Source: an uncultured Clostridia bacterium
GTDB lineage: Bacteria; Bacillota; Clostridia; UBA1381
Assembly (NCBI GenBank): GCA_905236685.1
Contig: CAJOPD010000080.1
Location: forward strand, 1 to 22,517
Length of the DNA: 22,517 nucleotides
Direction: 5' to 3'
Shown here piece after piece: positions 8,224-15,968 of this stretch. A program made the translations under genes and the position numbers. The notes under the pieces were generated by a model that worked only from the letters and a program-made list of their open reading frames with translations, searched no databases and was not told the DNA's origin. Every line of letters starts with the position of its first letter. The first letter of the stretch is position 1.

Positions 8224-8270
8224 GAAAAAATATGTATAACAAAAAAATAATTGGAAAAAATATATATAAC
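8224..8270. repeat. 17-nt direct repeat, 30 bp apart, upstream of the orphan gene
   Basis: GAAAAAATATGTATAAC at 8224-8240 and GAAAAAATATATATAAC at 8254-8270 match at 16 of 17 positions and start exactly 30 bp apart, close to three turns of the helix. They lie 41 to 87 bases before the orphan gene's start, in its likely promoter region. Candidates are a pair of regulator sites or AT-rich upstream elements. The region is AT-rich, so chance similarity is possible. Confidence 0.5.
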
Positions 8271-8291
8271 CTCACAAAATACATTACCCCC

Positions 8292-8332
8292 AAAAAAGAG
8301 ACCGAAAAGTTTTTTCTTCAAGGTCTCTTTTT
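8292..8332. terminator. Terminator-like hairpin upstream of gltX (first)
   Basis: AAAAAGAGACC (8293-8303) pairs with GGTCTCTTTTT (8322-8332) over 11 bp. The 18-nt loop can itself pair GAAAA with TTTTC. A and T tracts flank both sides, so it could act on either strand. No plus-strand gene ends just before it, so what it terminates is unclear. Confidence 0.6.
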
Positions 8333-8338
8333 ATGTGT

Positions 8339-8366
8339 AAAAAATCGCAGATTTGGCGATTTTTTT
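8339..8366. terminator. Terminator-like hairpin upstream of gltX (second)
   Basis: AAAAAATCGC (8339-8348) pairs with GCGATTTTTT (8356-8365) around a 7-nt loop and runs into a T tract. It sits 10 bp before the gltX promoter and may insulate it from incoming transcripts, or stop outgoing antisense ones. Confidence 0.55.
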
Positions 8367-8376
8367 CCTGTTTTGC

Positions 8377-8405
8377 TTGATATTGTAAGGAAAAGATTGT
8401 ATAAT
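8377..8405 (+). promoter_or_regulatory. Sigma-A-type promoter for the gltX operon
   Basis: TTGATA at 8377-8382 and a perfect TATAAT at 8400-8405 are separated by 17 bp. Transcription would start near 8412. The leader to the gltX ATG is only about 35 nt, too short for a T-box riboswitch, a common control of synthetase genes in Firmicutes. Confidence 0.88.
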
Positions 8406-8446
8406 ACAATAGAATAATTGTGTAACTGATACACGGAGGAAACAAG

Positions 8447-10102
8447 ATGGATTACGAAAAACTGGCGGAACTGCTTTTTGGAGATATTGATAAAACGCCC
8501 GAGGATTATGAAAAGGAATACCCTTGCCGCAATTTGCCCGAAGGCGCCAAGGTTACCCGATTTGCGCCGAGCCCTACGGGATTTTTGCATATAGGCGGAC
8601 TTTTTGCCGCTTTTGTGGGCGAGCGTACAGCAAGAAAAACGGGCGGCGTTTTCTATTTAAGGATAGAGGACACCGATAAAAAAAGAGAAGTTGAAAACGG
8701 CGTAAGCGGTATAGTAAAAGGTCTTTCCGATTTCGGAATAACGATAGACGAGGGTATGCTCACCGAAACCGATAGCACGGGAAGTTACGGACCCTATACA
8801 CAGAGTAAAAGAAAAGCCATTTATCAGGCGTACTGCAAGGATTTGGTGAAAAAAGGTCTTGCGTACCCTTGCTTCTGCACGGCAGAGGAGCTTGACGAAA
8901 TAAGAAAAGAACAGGAACAAAACAAGCAAAACCCGGGCTATTACGGAGAGTTTGCAAGGTGCAGAAACTTAACATATGAGGAAATAGAGGAAAAAATCAA
9001 AAGCGGAAAGCCGTATGTTTTAAGGCTTAAATCGCAGGGCGATGAAAATAAACGCATAAAATTCAACGATGCGATAAAAGGCGAAATTGAAATGCCCGAG
9101 AATGTGCAGGACATAGTTTTGCTGAAAACGGACGGCATACCGACATATCATTTTGCGCACGCGGTTGACGACCATCTTATGCGAACAACCGATGTTATAA
9201 GAGGTGACGAGTGGATTTCGTCTGCGCCCATACATTTTCAGCTGTTTGAAATGCTGGGCTTTGCTGCGCCGAATTATGCGCATATTTCACCGATTATGAA
9301 GGAGGACGCCGAAACGGGCGGAAAACGCAAGCTGTCAAAGCGCAAGGACCCTGAGGCAGCAGTTTCCTACTACCACGAGGTCGGTTATCCAAAAGAGGCG
9401 GTTTTGGAGTATCTTTTAACGATAGCCAACTCAAATTTTGAAGAATGGCGCGCCGAAAACCCCGAAAAATCGCGTGACGATTTTGATTTCAAGCTTTCAA
9501 ATATGAGCAAGGCAGGAGCGCTTTTTGATTTGGTAAAGCTCAACGATATAAGCAAAAATTATATATGCACACTCACAAAGGAGGAAGTTTTTGACAGAAC
9601 TTTGGAATGGGCGAGGGCGTATAACTCGGATTTTGCTAAGATTTTGGAGGAGAACAAGGATTATGCAACAGCGATTTTCGGCATAGAAAGAGGCAACGAA
9701 AAGCCGAGAAAGGATATTGCAAAATGGCAGGACACCGTGTATTATACAAAATACTTTTTTGAAAGTCCGACCGAATTTGAATGGCAGGAAAACCTGTCAA
9801 AGCAGGATATGGCAGAAATTCTGACGACCTATAAGGGCGTGTATAAAGACGGCGAGGCGGCTGAGGAGTGGTTCCCCAAAGTTCGCGATATGGCGGAAAG
9901 CCTTGGCTATGCCAAAGCGCCTAAGCTTTATAAGAAAAACCCCGAGGACTATAAGGGTCATGTCGGCGATGTTGCCTCGGTAATAAGGGTCGCCGTGACG
10001 GGAAGGCGCAATACGCCTGACCTTTATGAAATCATAAAGGTTTTGGGCTATGATGAGTTTTTAAAAAGAATTGACGGGGCGATATCCCTGCTTGCAAAAT
10101 AA
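8447..10102 (+). CDS. gltX: Glutamyl-tRNA synthetase
   Basis: A 551-residue class I aminoacyl-tRNA synthetase that charges tRNA-Glu. The Rossmann entry RFAPSPTGFLHIGG holds the HIGH-type motif at 48-51, and the second signature is KLSKR at 295-299. Cys142 and Cys144 (PCFC) and Cys172 probably form the GluRS zinc site. The protein is longer than the usual 470-490 residues, partly because of about 35 residues before the catalytic fold. It also has an extended C-terminal half, a form I associate with Clostridia. GGAGGA at 8435-8440 lies 6 bases before the ATG. It is the first gene of a six-gene operon, followed after 24 bp by glnS. With a dedicated GlnRS alongside, this enzyme is probably discriminating, which is inference. 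Confidence 0.93.
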   Translation: MDYEKLAELLFGDIDKTPEDYEKEYPCRNLPEGAKVTRFAPSPTGFLHIGGLFAAFVGERTARKTGGVFYLRIEDTDKKREVENGVSGIVKGLSDFGITIDEGMLTETDSTGSYGPYTQSKRKAIYQAYCKDLVKKGLAYPCFCTAEELDEIRKEQEQNKQNPGYYGEFARCRNLTYEEIEEKIKSGKPYVLRLKSQGDENKRIKFNDAIKGEIEMPENVQDIVLLKTDGIPTYHFAHAVDDHLMRTTDVIRGDEWISSAPIHFQLFEMLGFAAPNYAHISPIMKEDAETGGKRKLSKRKDPEAAVSYYHEVGYPKEAVLEYLLTIANSNFEEWRAENPEKSRDDFDFKLSNMSKAGALFDLVKLNDISKNYICTLTKEEVFDRTLEWARAYNSDFAKILEENKDYATAIFGIERGNEKPRKDIAKWQDTVYYTKYFFESPTEFEWQENLSKQDMAEILTTYKGVYKDGEAAEEWFPKVRDMAESLGYAKAPKLYKKNPEDYKGHVGDVASVIRVAVTGRRNTPDLYEIIKVLGYDEFLKRIDGAISLLAK

Positions 10103-10126
10103 CCTATCTTAAAGGGGACATAAACG

Positions 10127-11788
10127 ATGGAAGAATTCAAAAATTTTATTGAAGAAGCGATAGAAAAAGACCTTTCGGACGGCGTTTACGACCGTGTTCA
10201 GACAAGATTTCCGCCCGAGCCGAACGGATACCTGCATATAGGTCACGCAAAAGCCATATGCATTGATTTTGGAAACGCGCAAAAGTACGGCGGTACCTGT
10301 AATCTTCGCTTAGACGATACAAATCCGTCAAAGGAAGATGTTGAGTATGTCGACGCAATCTGCGAGGACATAAAGTGGCTCGGCTTTAAATGGGATAAGC
10401 TTTTGTATGCGTCCGATTATTTTGACGATATTTACGAATGTGCGGTAAAGCTCATAAAAATGGGCAAGGCGTATGTCGACGATTTATCGGCGGACGAAAT
10501 AAGGGAATACCGCGGAACGCTTACCGAGCCCGGAAAGGAAAGCCCCTACCGCACACGCAGTATTGAGGAAAATCTTGATTTGTTCAGGCGTATGACCGAC
10601 GGCGAATTTGAAAACGGCGCAAGAGTTTTGCGTGCAAAAATAGATATGTCGTCACCAAACCTTAATATGCGCGACCCGATAATTTACCGCATTATGCACG
10701 AAAGCCATCACAGAACGGGCGATAAATGGTGCGTATATCCTATGTACGACTTTGCGCACCCCATTTCCGACACGATCGAGGGCGTTACGCACTCGCTTTG
10801 TTCCTTGGAATTTGAGGACCACCGCCCGCTTTACAACTGGTTTTTGAAAGAGCTTGGATTTCCTAAGCCGTCACGGCAGATAGAATTTGCAAGAATGAAC
10901 TTAAATTACACGCTTACAAGCAAGAGAAAGTGCTTAAAGCTGGTAAATGATAAAATAGTATCGGGCTGGGACGACCCGAGAATGGGCACCCTTTGCGGTA
11001 TGCGGAGGCGCGGTTATCCGAGCGCCGCAATACGCGATTTTTGTGAAAAAATCGGCGTTGCAAAGGCGAACAGCGTTATTGATTTTTCGCTGTTGGAATT
11101 TTGCGTAAGGGAAAACCTTAACCAAAACGCTCCTCGCGCAATGGCTGTTTTGCGCCCGGTAAAACTCGTAATTGACAACTATCCCGAGGATAAGACGGAG
11201 GAAATCGATATAGAAATAAATCCGCAAAAGCAGGAGCTTGGCACAAGAAAAGTGTCGTTTTCCAAAAACCTCTGGATTGAAAGTGACGATTTTATGGAGG
11301 AGGCACCGAAAAAGTATTTCCGCCTTTCTATCGGGAAAGAAGTGCGTTTAAAGGGCGCGTATTTTGTTACCGCAACCTCCTGTAAAAAGGACGAAAACGG
11401 GAATGTTACCGAAATTCACTGCACCTATGACCCCGAAACTCGCGGCGGCGAAGCGCCTGACGGAAGAAAGGTCAAAGGCACTATCCATTGGGTAAGCGAA
11501 AATCACTGCAAAAATGCAATGGTACGACTTTACGAGAGGCTGTTTAATGTAGAAAATCCGTCTGATGAAAGCAAGGTCGGCAGTTTTGAGGAAAACTTAA
11601 ATCCAAATTCTGCGGAAATCCTTGAAAACTGCAAAATTGAAAGTGCGCTTGAAGGTGCCAAAACGGGCGATACCTTCCAGTTTTTGAGATTAGGATATTT
11701 CTGCGTTGATAAGGACTCAAAAGAGGATAATATAGTATTCAACAGGACCGTTGCCTTAAAGGACAGCTGGGCTAAGATAAAGGGATAA
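10127..11788 (+). CDS. glnS: Glutaminyl-tRNA synthetase
   Basis: A 553-residue class I synthetase that attaches glutamine directly to tRNA-Gln; length is nearly that of the E. coli enzyme. RFPPEPNGYLHIGH carries HIGH at 37-40, with the EPNG form separating GlnRS from the SPTG of GluRS. RLDDTNP is at 61-67. The second signature reads LTSKRK at 263-268, with Thr where MSKRK has Met. The C-terminal half after about residue 330 has the beta-barrel anticodon-binding character of GlnRS. AAGGGGAC precedes the ATG. Many Firmicutes lack GlnRS and make Gln-tRNA by amidation with GatCAB, so its presence beside gltX is informative about the lineage. Confidence 0.95.
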   Translation: MEEFKNFIEEAIEKDLSDGVYDRVQTRFPPEPNGYLHIGHAKAICIDFGNAQKYGGTCNLRLDDTNPSKEDVEYVDAICEDIKWLGFKWDKLLYASDYFDDIYECAVKLIKMGKAYVDDLSADEIREYRGTLTEPGKESPYRTRSIEENLDLFRRMTDGEFENGARVLRAKIDMSSPNLNMRDPIIYRIMHESHHRTGDKWCVYPMYDFAHPISDTIEGVTHSLCSLEFEDHRPLYNWFLKELGFPKPSRQIEFARMNLNYTLTSKRKCLKLVNDKIVSGWDDPRMGTLCGMRRRGYPSAAIRDFCEKIGVAKANSVIDFSLLEFCVRENLNQNAPRAMAVLRPVKLVIDNYPEDKTEEIDIEINPQKQELGTRKVSFSKNLWIESDDFMEEAPKKYFRLSIGKEVRLKGAYFVTATSCKKDENGNVTEIHCTYDPETRGGEAPDGRKVKGTIHWVSENHCKNAMVRLYERLFNVENPSDESKVGSFEENLNPNSAEILENCKIESALEGAKTGDTFQFLRLGYFCVDKDSKEDNIVFNRTVALKDSWAKIKG

Positions 11789-11804
11789 TTGAGAGGAAAA
11801 GAAA

Positions 11805-13004
11805 ATGAATTTTGAAAAATATATGACGCGCCGCGTAAAGCCTTTGAAAGCGTCAGGCATAAGAGAAATGTTTAAGCTTATGGCGGCCCCTGCCGTAATT
11901 TCGCTTGCGGGAGGCTCGCCCGACCCCGAGCTATTTCCGACCGAATTTCTTTCGGAAATAGCTGCGGAAATTCTGAAAAATGACGGCAAAAAAGCGCTTG
12001 CGTACGGAACGACAGACGGATATGCTCCGCTGAAAGAGGAGCTTAAAAAGAGAACGGAGGCAATTTCTTCATTTGACAAGGAGGATAAAATCATCATAAC
12101 AACGGGTGCACAGCAGGCGATTGACTTGGTGGCGCGCACCGTTGTGGAGGACTGCGACGATGTTGTTGTTGAGGCACCGAGTTTTGTGGGAACGCTCAAC
12201 TCGCTAAGGAGTGTAAGGGCGAATTTAATCGGCGTCAGTATGGAAAATGACGGAATGAATATGGAGGAGCTTGAAGGAGTGCTTAAAAATAACAAGGTCA
12301 AGCTCATATATACTATTCCCAATTTTCAAAACCCTGCGGGTATTACAATGTCGCTTGCAAAAAGGCAGAGGCTTTTGGAGCTTGCAAAAAAGTATGACTG
12401 CCTGATTTTAGAGGATAACCCTTACGGTGACCTGCGCTTTGCGGGAGAGGCTGTGCCTACCGTAAAATCGCTTGATAAAGAGGGAAGGGTAATATATGTC
12501 GGCTCGCTTTCAAAAATACTGTCACCTGGGCTGAGAATAGGCTATCTTGTATGCCGCAGCGAGCTTTGCGACAAAATCGAAATAGTGAAGCAGGTAAATG
12601 ATGTGCACACACCTTGCCTTACTCAGATGATGGCGGCGGAGTTTTTAAAACGGTATGATGTTTCGGCGCATATTAAAAAAGCGTGTGAGGTATATGGGGA
12701 AAAGTGCCGATTTATGTTAGAGTGTATGGAAAAATATTTCCCCAAATCAGTCAGCTGGACAAAGACAGAGGGAGGACTTTTCATACTGGTATCCTGTCCC
12801 GACAGCATAGATGCGGCGGCGCTTTCGGTAGAGGCTATAAAAAAGTATAAGGTGGCGTTTGTTCCCTGCAATAATTTTGCGACCGATATGAGCGCAAAAA
12901 CAAGCTCATTCCGTCTTAACTACTCCACTATGCCCAAGGAAAAAATAGAGGAGGGCATAAAGGCAATAGGAATGCTTTTAAAGGAGAAGCTTAACAAACA
13001 GTAA
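11805..13004 (+). CDS. PLP-dependent aminotransferase, class I/II
   Basis: A 399-residue fold-type I aminotransferase, probably cytoplasmic and dimeric. The N-terminal SLAGGSPDPELFP (33-45) and YGTTDGYAPLKEEL (67-80) are typical of the 2-aminoadipate/kynurenine aminotransferase-like branch, without the DNA-binding domain of MocR regulators. PLP contacts visible are Asn176 in PNFQNPAG, Asp204 and Tyr207 in EDNPYGD, and the Schiff-base lysine Lys237 in VGSLSKILSPG. Arg244 follows in PGLRIGY. An AGAGG ribosome site precedes the ATG, with 16 bp from glnS and 11 bp to trpS, so it is part of the synthetase operon. The amino acid substrate cannot be told from sequence; an aromatic, branched-chain or aminoadipate specificity are all possible. 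Confidence 0.9.
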   Translation: MNFEKYMTRRVKPLKASGIREMFKLMAAPAVISLAGGSPDPELFPTEFLSEIAAEILKNDGKKALAYGTTDGYAPLKEELKKRTEAISSFDKEDKIIITTGAQQAIDLVARTVVEDCDDVVVEAPSFVGTLNSLRSVRANLIGVSMENDGMNMEELEGVLKNNKVKLIYTIPNFQNPAGITMSLAKRQRLLELAKKYDCLILEDNPYGDLRFAGEAVPTVKSLDKEGRVIYVGSLSKILSPGLRIGYLVCRSELCDKIEIVKQVNDVHTPCLTQMMAAEFLKRYDVSAHIKKACEVYGEKCRFMLECMEKYFPKSVSWTKTEGGLFILVSCPDSIDAAALSVEAIKKYKVAFVPCNNFATDMSAKTSSFRLNYSTMPKEKIEEGIKAIGMLLKEKLNKQ

Positions 13005-13015
13005 GAGGTAAAAGT

Positions 13016-14026
13016 ATGGATAAAAAGACGATATTTTCAGGCGTGCAGCCGTCAGGCAACATAACTCTCGGGAACTATCTGGGCGCAATAAAAAACTGGG
13101 TAAGATTTCAGGAGGATTATAACTGTATATATGCAATGATGGATATGCACGCAATAACGGTGCGCCAAAATCCGCAGGAATTACGGAAAAGAACGCTCGA
13201 TTTATTAAAAATCTACATATCCTGCGGCATTGACCCCGAAAAAAGCCTGCTTTTTGTGCAGTCGCAGGTGAGCGAGCACGCACAGCTTGCGTGGGTGCTT
13301 AACTGCTATACATATATGGGCGAGCTTTCGCGTATGACGCAGTTTAAGGATAAAAGCTCAAAACACGCCGACAACATAAACGCGGGACTTTTCACATACC
13401 CCGTTTTAATGGCGGCGGATATATTGCTGTATCAGGCGGACTTTGTGCCGGTCGGAAAGGACCAGATGCAGCACATTGAAATTACGAGAGATATTGCAGA
13501 GCGCTTTAACAGTATATACTGTAAAGAAGGAAATCCCGTATTCAAGGTGCCGGAGGGGCTTTTGGCAAAATCGGGAGCCAAGGTTATGAGCCTGACAGAG
13601 CCTACCAAAAAGATGTCAAAATCGGACGAGAACCCCAAGGCATATATTTCTGTTTTGGACGATTTCAGCGTAATAGCGAATAAAATCAAATCTGCTGTAA
13701 CCGACTCGGAAGGGAAAATCGAATATCGCCCCGACGATGCGGAAAAGGCGGGCATAAATAACCTGATTACCATAATGGCGGCGGTTACGGGCAGTACCGA
13801 GGCGAAAATAGCGGAGGAATTTTGCGGAAAGGGCTACGGCGATTTCAAAAAAGCGGTTGCGGAAGCGGTAGTCGAGGAGATAAGACCTATAAGAGAACGC
13901 TATGACGAGCTTTCCAAGAGCAAAGATTACTTGGAGCAAATTTGCAGGAGCGGGCGCGAAGGGGCGGAAAAAATTTCCGCCAAAACGCTTGGCAAGGTTT
14001 ACAAAAAGCTGGGATTTTTGGTTTAA
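13016..14026 (+). CDS. trpS: Tryptophanyl-tRNA synthetase
   Basis: A 336-residue class I synthetase that charges tRNA-Trp. FSGVQPSGNITLGNYLGA (7-24) holds the TIGN-type HIGH motif as TLGN at 17-20, and KKMSKSDEN carries KMSKS at 199-203. ADFVPVGKDQMQHIE (141-155) matches the conserved substrate pocket of the family. Length is typical. An AAGAGG ribosome site lies 8 bases before the ATG. It sits between the aminotransferase and tagO with short gaps. No T-box or Trp leader peptide is visible, so its expression follows the gltX promoter. Confidence 0.96.
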   Translation: MDKKTIFSGVQPSGNITLGNYLGAIKNWVRFQEDYNCIYAMMDMHAITVRQNPQELRKRTLDLLKIYISCGIDPEKSLLFVQSQVSEHAQLAWVLNCYTYMGELSRMTQFKDKSSKHADNINAGLFTYPVLMAADILLYQADFVPVGKDQMQHIEITRDIAERFNSIYCKEGNPVFKVPEGLLAKSGAKVMSLTEPTKKMSKSDENPKAYISVLDDFSVIANKIKSAVTDSEGKIEYRPDDAEKAGINNLITIMAAVTGSTEAKIAEEFCGKGYGDFKKAVAEAVVEEIRPIRERYDELSKSKDYLEQICRSGREGAEKISAKTLGKVYKKLGFLV

Positions 14027-14037
14027 AATCTCATTAT

Positions 14038-14043
14038 GGAGAG
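14038..14043 (+). promoter_or_regulatory. Ribosome binding site fixing the tagO start
   Basis: GGAGAG lies 4 bases before ATG 14048. An in-frame ATG at 14036 overlaps this site and has no ribosome site of its own, so the later start is preferred. Confidence 0.7.
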
Positions 14044-14047
14044 TATT

Positions 14048-15112
14048 ATGAGTACGAAAGAGACAATTTTTTTGATACTTACATTTGTTGTTGCATTTGC
14101 TTTCAGCTTTGCCTCAACGCCCATAGTTTACCGTTTTGCGTACAGAATAGGCGCGATTGATGTCCCAAAAGACAACAGGCGTATGCACAAAAAGCCTATC
14201 CCAAGATTGGGAGGATTGGCGATAATTTTCGGGTTTACCGTTTCAATCTGCTGTTTTGCAAACTTTTCCCGCGCGCTGATAGCAACGCTTTGCGGAGCGT
14301 TTGTGATTGCGGTTATGGGCGTTATAGACGACTGCAAAAACCTGAGCGCAAAACGGAAATTTGTAATTCAGATATTGGCGGCGCTTATCGTTATAATCGG
14401 CGGAAATATAAGAATAACGGTGCTCACAAACCCGAACATATTTTCCGATAATCCGTATATTGTGCTTCCGCTGTGGCTTTCCGTTATTGCTACGGTTTTG
14501 TGGATAGTTTTTATAACGAATGCGGTTAACTTTATCGACGGACTTGACGGGCTGGCTGCGGGCGTGTCCGCAATAATGTCGGTAAGCCTTGTATTTATCG
14601 CGCTCAGGATACACGAGTATTCTTCCGCGATAATAGGTCTTGCGCTTATGGGCGCGTGTTTCGGATTTTTGCCATTTAACTTTAATCCCGCAAAGATTTT
14701 TATGGGTGATACAGGCTCAACTTTTTTGGGATTTATTCTGGCGACGCTGTCTATACAGGGCGTTTTCAAGAGTTATGCCATTATTACCTTTGCGGTTCCG
14801 CTTTTGATTTTAGGACTTCCGCTTTTTGACGCGCTTTTTGCTATGATAAGGCGTGTTTTAAAGGGGCAAAGCCCGATGGTAGCAGACAGAGGTCACCTTC
14901 ATCACAGGCTTATTGATATGGGATTTTCGCAAAAGCAGACGGTTTTCATATTATATGCTATAAGCGCGGTTTTGGGAATAACCGCCGTAGTGCTTGCGGA
15001 AAGCGGCACGCTGAGGGCGCTCATCTTGATTTTCTGCGTTCTGGTATTTATGCTTATTGAATCGATAACGGTAAAAAATATCAATCAGGAAGAGGATAAG
15101 AAGGAAGAATAA
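14048..15112 (+). CDS. tagO: Undecaprenyl-phosphate GlcNAc-1-phosphate transferase (TagO/WecA family)
   Basis: A 354-residue polytopic membrane enzyme that moves GlcNAc-1-phosphate from UDP-GlcNAc to undecaprenyl phosphate, the first step of wall teichoic acid and similar glycans. The family's cytoplasmic motifs are all present: GVIDDCKN with Asp94-Asp95, NFIDGLDGLA at 161-170 with Asp164 and Asp167, FMGDTGS with Asp221, and HLHH at 283-286. About ten or eleven helices separate them. HLHH and DRGHLHHRL point to the GlcNAc (TagO/WecA) branch rather than MraY. The product would be elongated with ManNAc, whose donor is made by the wecB product upstream. It follows trpS by 21 bp and precedes the DUF975 gene by 4 bp. 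Polymer identity is inferred. Confidence 0.9.
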   Translation: MSTKETIFLILTFVVAFAFSFASTPIVYRFAYRIGAIDVPKDNRRMHKKPIPRLGGLAIIFGFTVSICCFANFSRALIATLCGAFVIAVMGVIDDCKNLSAKRKFVIQILAALIVIIGGNIRITVLTNPNIFSDNPYIVLPLWLSVIATVLWIVFITNAVNFIDGLDGLAAGVSAIMSVSLVFIALRIHEYSSAIIGLALMGACFGFLPFNFNPAKIFMGDTGSTFLGFILATLSIQGVFKSYAIITFAVPLLILGLPLFDALFAMIRRVLKGQSPMVADRGHLHHRLIDMGFSQKQTVFILYAISAVLGITAVVLAESGTLRALILIFCVLVFMLIESITVKNINQEEDKKEE

Positions 15113-15116
15113 AGCT

Positions 15117-15938
15117 ATGTTTAACAGAAAGGAACTAAAAGAGCGCGCTAAACTGGTGCTTATGCGCTCATATTCAAAGGTATTTTTAGCTTGCCTTGCG
15201 GTAAATCTCTTGTCAGGCGGCGGGGTGGGGTTTTCGACAAGAAAGCTGAAACCCGAGGACATATTAGAGATGCCGCCGCAAAAGCTGTTTGCAGTATTTG
15301 CGATAGTTTCGGCTATCACAATAATCGGTATAGCCCTGTCTGTTTTCGTAATAGCACCGCTTCGAGTGGGGCTGAAAAGGTTTATGACCGAAAATGCGGC
15401 AGGTGACGCACAGCTTGAACTATTGCTTACGCCGTTTAGCGAAAATTACAAAAATGTTGTTTTGGCACAGTTTATGAAAAATCTTTTCATAACGCTTTGG
15501 GCAATCCCGTCAATATTGCCGACGGTTGTTTTGAGCATTTTTGCTGATAAAATCATACCGATAATCGACGGCGTTTATGCAGGCTCGGCAACGGCTATTG
15601 CCGCCCTGCTCGGAATTGTAACTCTTTGGATAGTTTTCACTTTGATACTGGCTGTGCCGTCAATCATAAAAGAGCTTCAATATGTTATGGTACCGTACAT
15701 ATTGGCGGACAATTCCGCTACACCGTGGCAATCGGCGCTTTCCAAAAGCAAGGAAATGATGGTAGGGAATAAGTGGGAGTTTGTAAAGCTTATTCTGTCT
15801 TTTGCGCTTTGGTATTTGGCGGCGAACCTGCTTTGCTGTATCGGCGGATTTTTGGTAACGCCGTATCTTGAAACAACGGTGTGCGAGCTGTACTTGGAGC
15901 TTTCGGGAAGAACGACGGTAAATGCTGAATATGAATAA
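15117..15938 (+). CDS. DUF975-family membrane protein
   Basis: A 273-residue membrane protein. The opening FNRKELKERAKLVLMRSYSK (2-21) is the charged entry typical of DUF975 proteins. Hydrophobic segments lie at about residues 22-35, 58-82, 121-141, 155-182 and 224-250. The segment PYILADNSATPWQSALSKSKEMMVGNKWEFV (193-223, not all conserved) matches the family's usual 'alpha-helix then W' region before the last helices. Function of the family is unknown. AAGGAAG precedes the ATG, and the start is 4 bp after tagO, so it is the last gene of the operon and shares its promoter. Its stop touches the terminator hairpin. Confidence 0.82.
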   Translation: MFNRKELKERAKLVLMRSYSKVFLACLAVNLLSGGGVGFSTRKLKPEDILEMPPQKLFAVFAIVSAITIIGIALSVFVIAPLRVGLKRFMTENAAGDAQLELLLTPFSENYKNVVLAQFMKNLFITLWAIPSILPTVVLSIFADKIIPIIDGVYAGSATAIAALLGIVTLWIVFTLILAVPSIIKELQYVMVPYILADNSATPWQSALSKSKEMMVGNKWEFVKLILSFALWYLAANLLCCIGGFLVTPYLETTVCELYLELSGRTTVNAEYE

Positions 15939-15968
15939 AAACAACGGCGTTTTTACGCCGTTGTTTTT
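15937..15968. terminator. Bidirectional terminator between convergent genes
   Basis: AAAAACAACGGCGT (15937-15950) pairs perfectly with ACGCCGTTGTTTTT (15955-15968) across a TTTT loop, 14 bp. The A and T tracts make it active on both strands. Parts of the stop codons of both flanking genes lie inside the stem. Confidence 0.95.

Noticed and set aside
8232..8417. A 61-codon plus-strand open frame before gltX
   Set aside because: It runs through both hairpins and the gltX promoter, lacks a ribosome site, and its product is Lys/Phe-rich without features.
8406..8446. T-box riboswitch in front of the synthetase operon
   Set aside because: The leader from the mapped promoter is about 35 nt, with no room for a specifier stem, and the hairpins upstream lie before the promoter.
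11756..12322. A 188-residue minus-strand open frame over the glnS end and aminotransferase
   Set aside because: It lies antisense to conserved coding sequence, with a Ser-rich low-complexity product and no expression signals.
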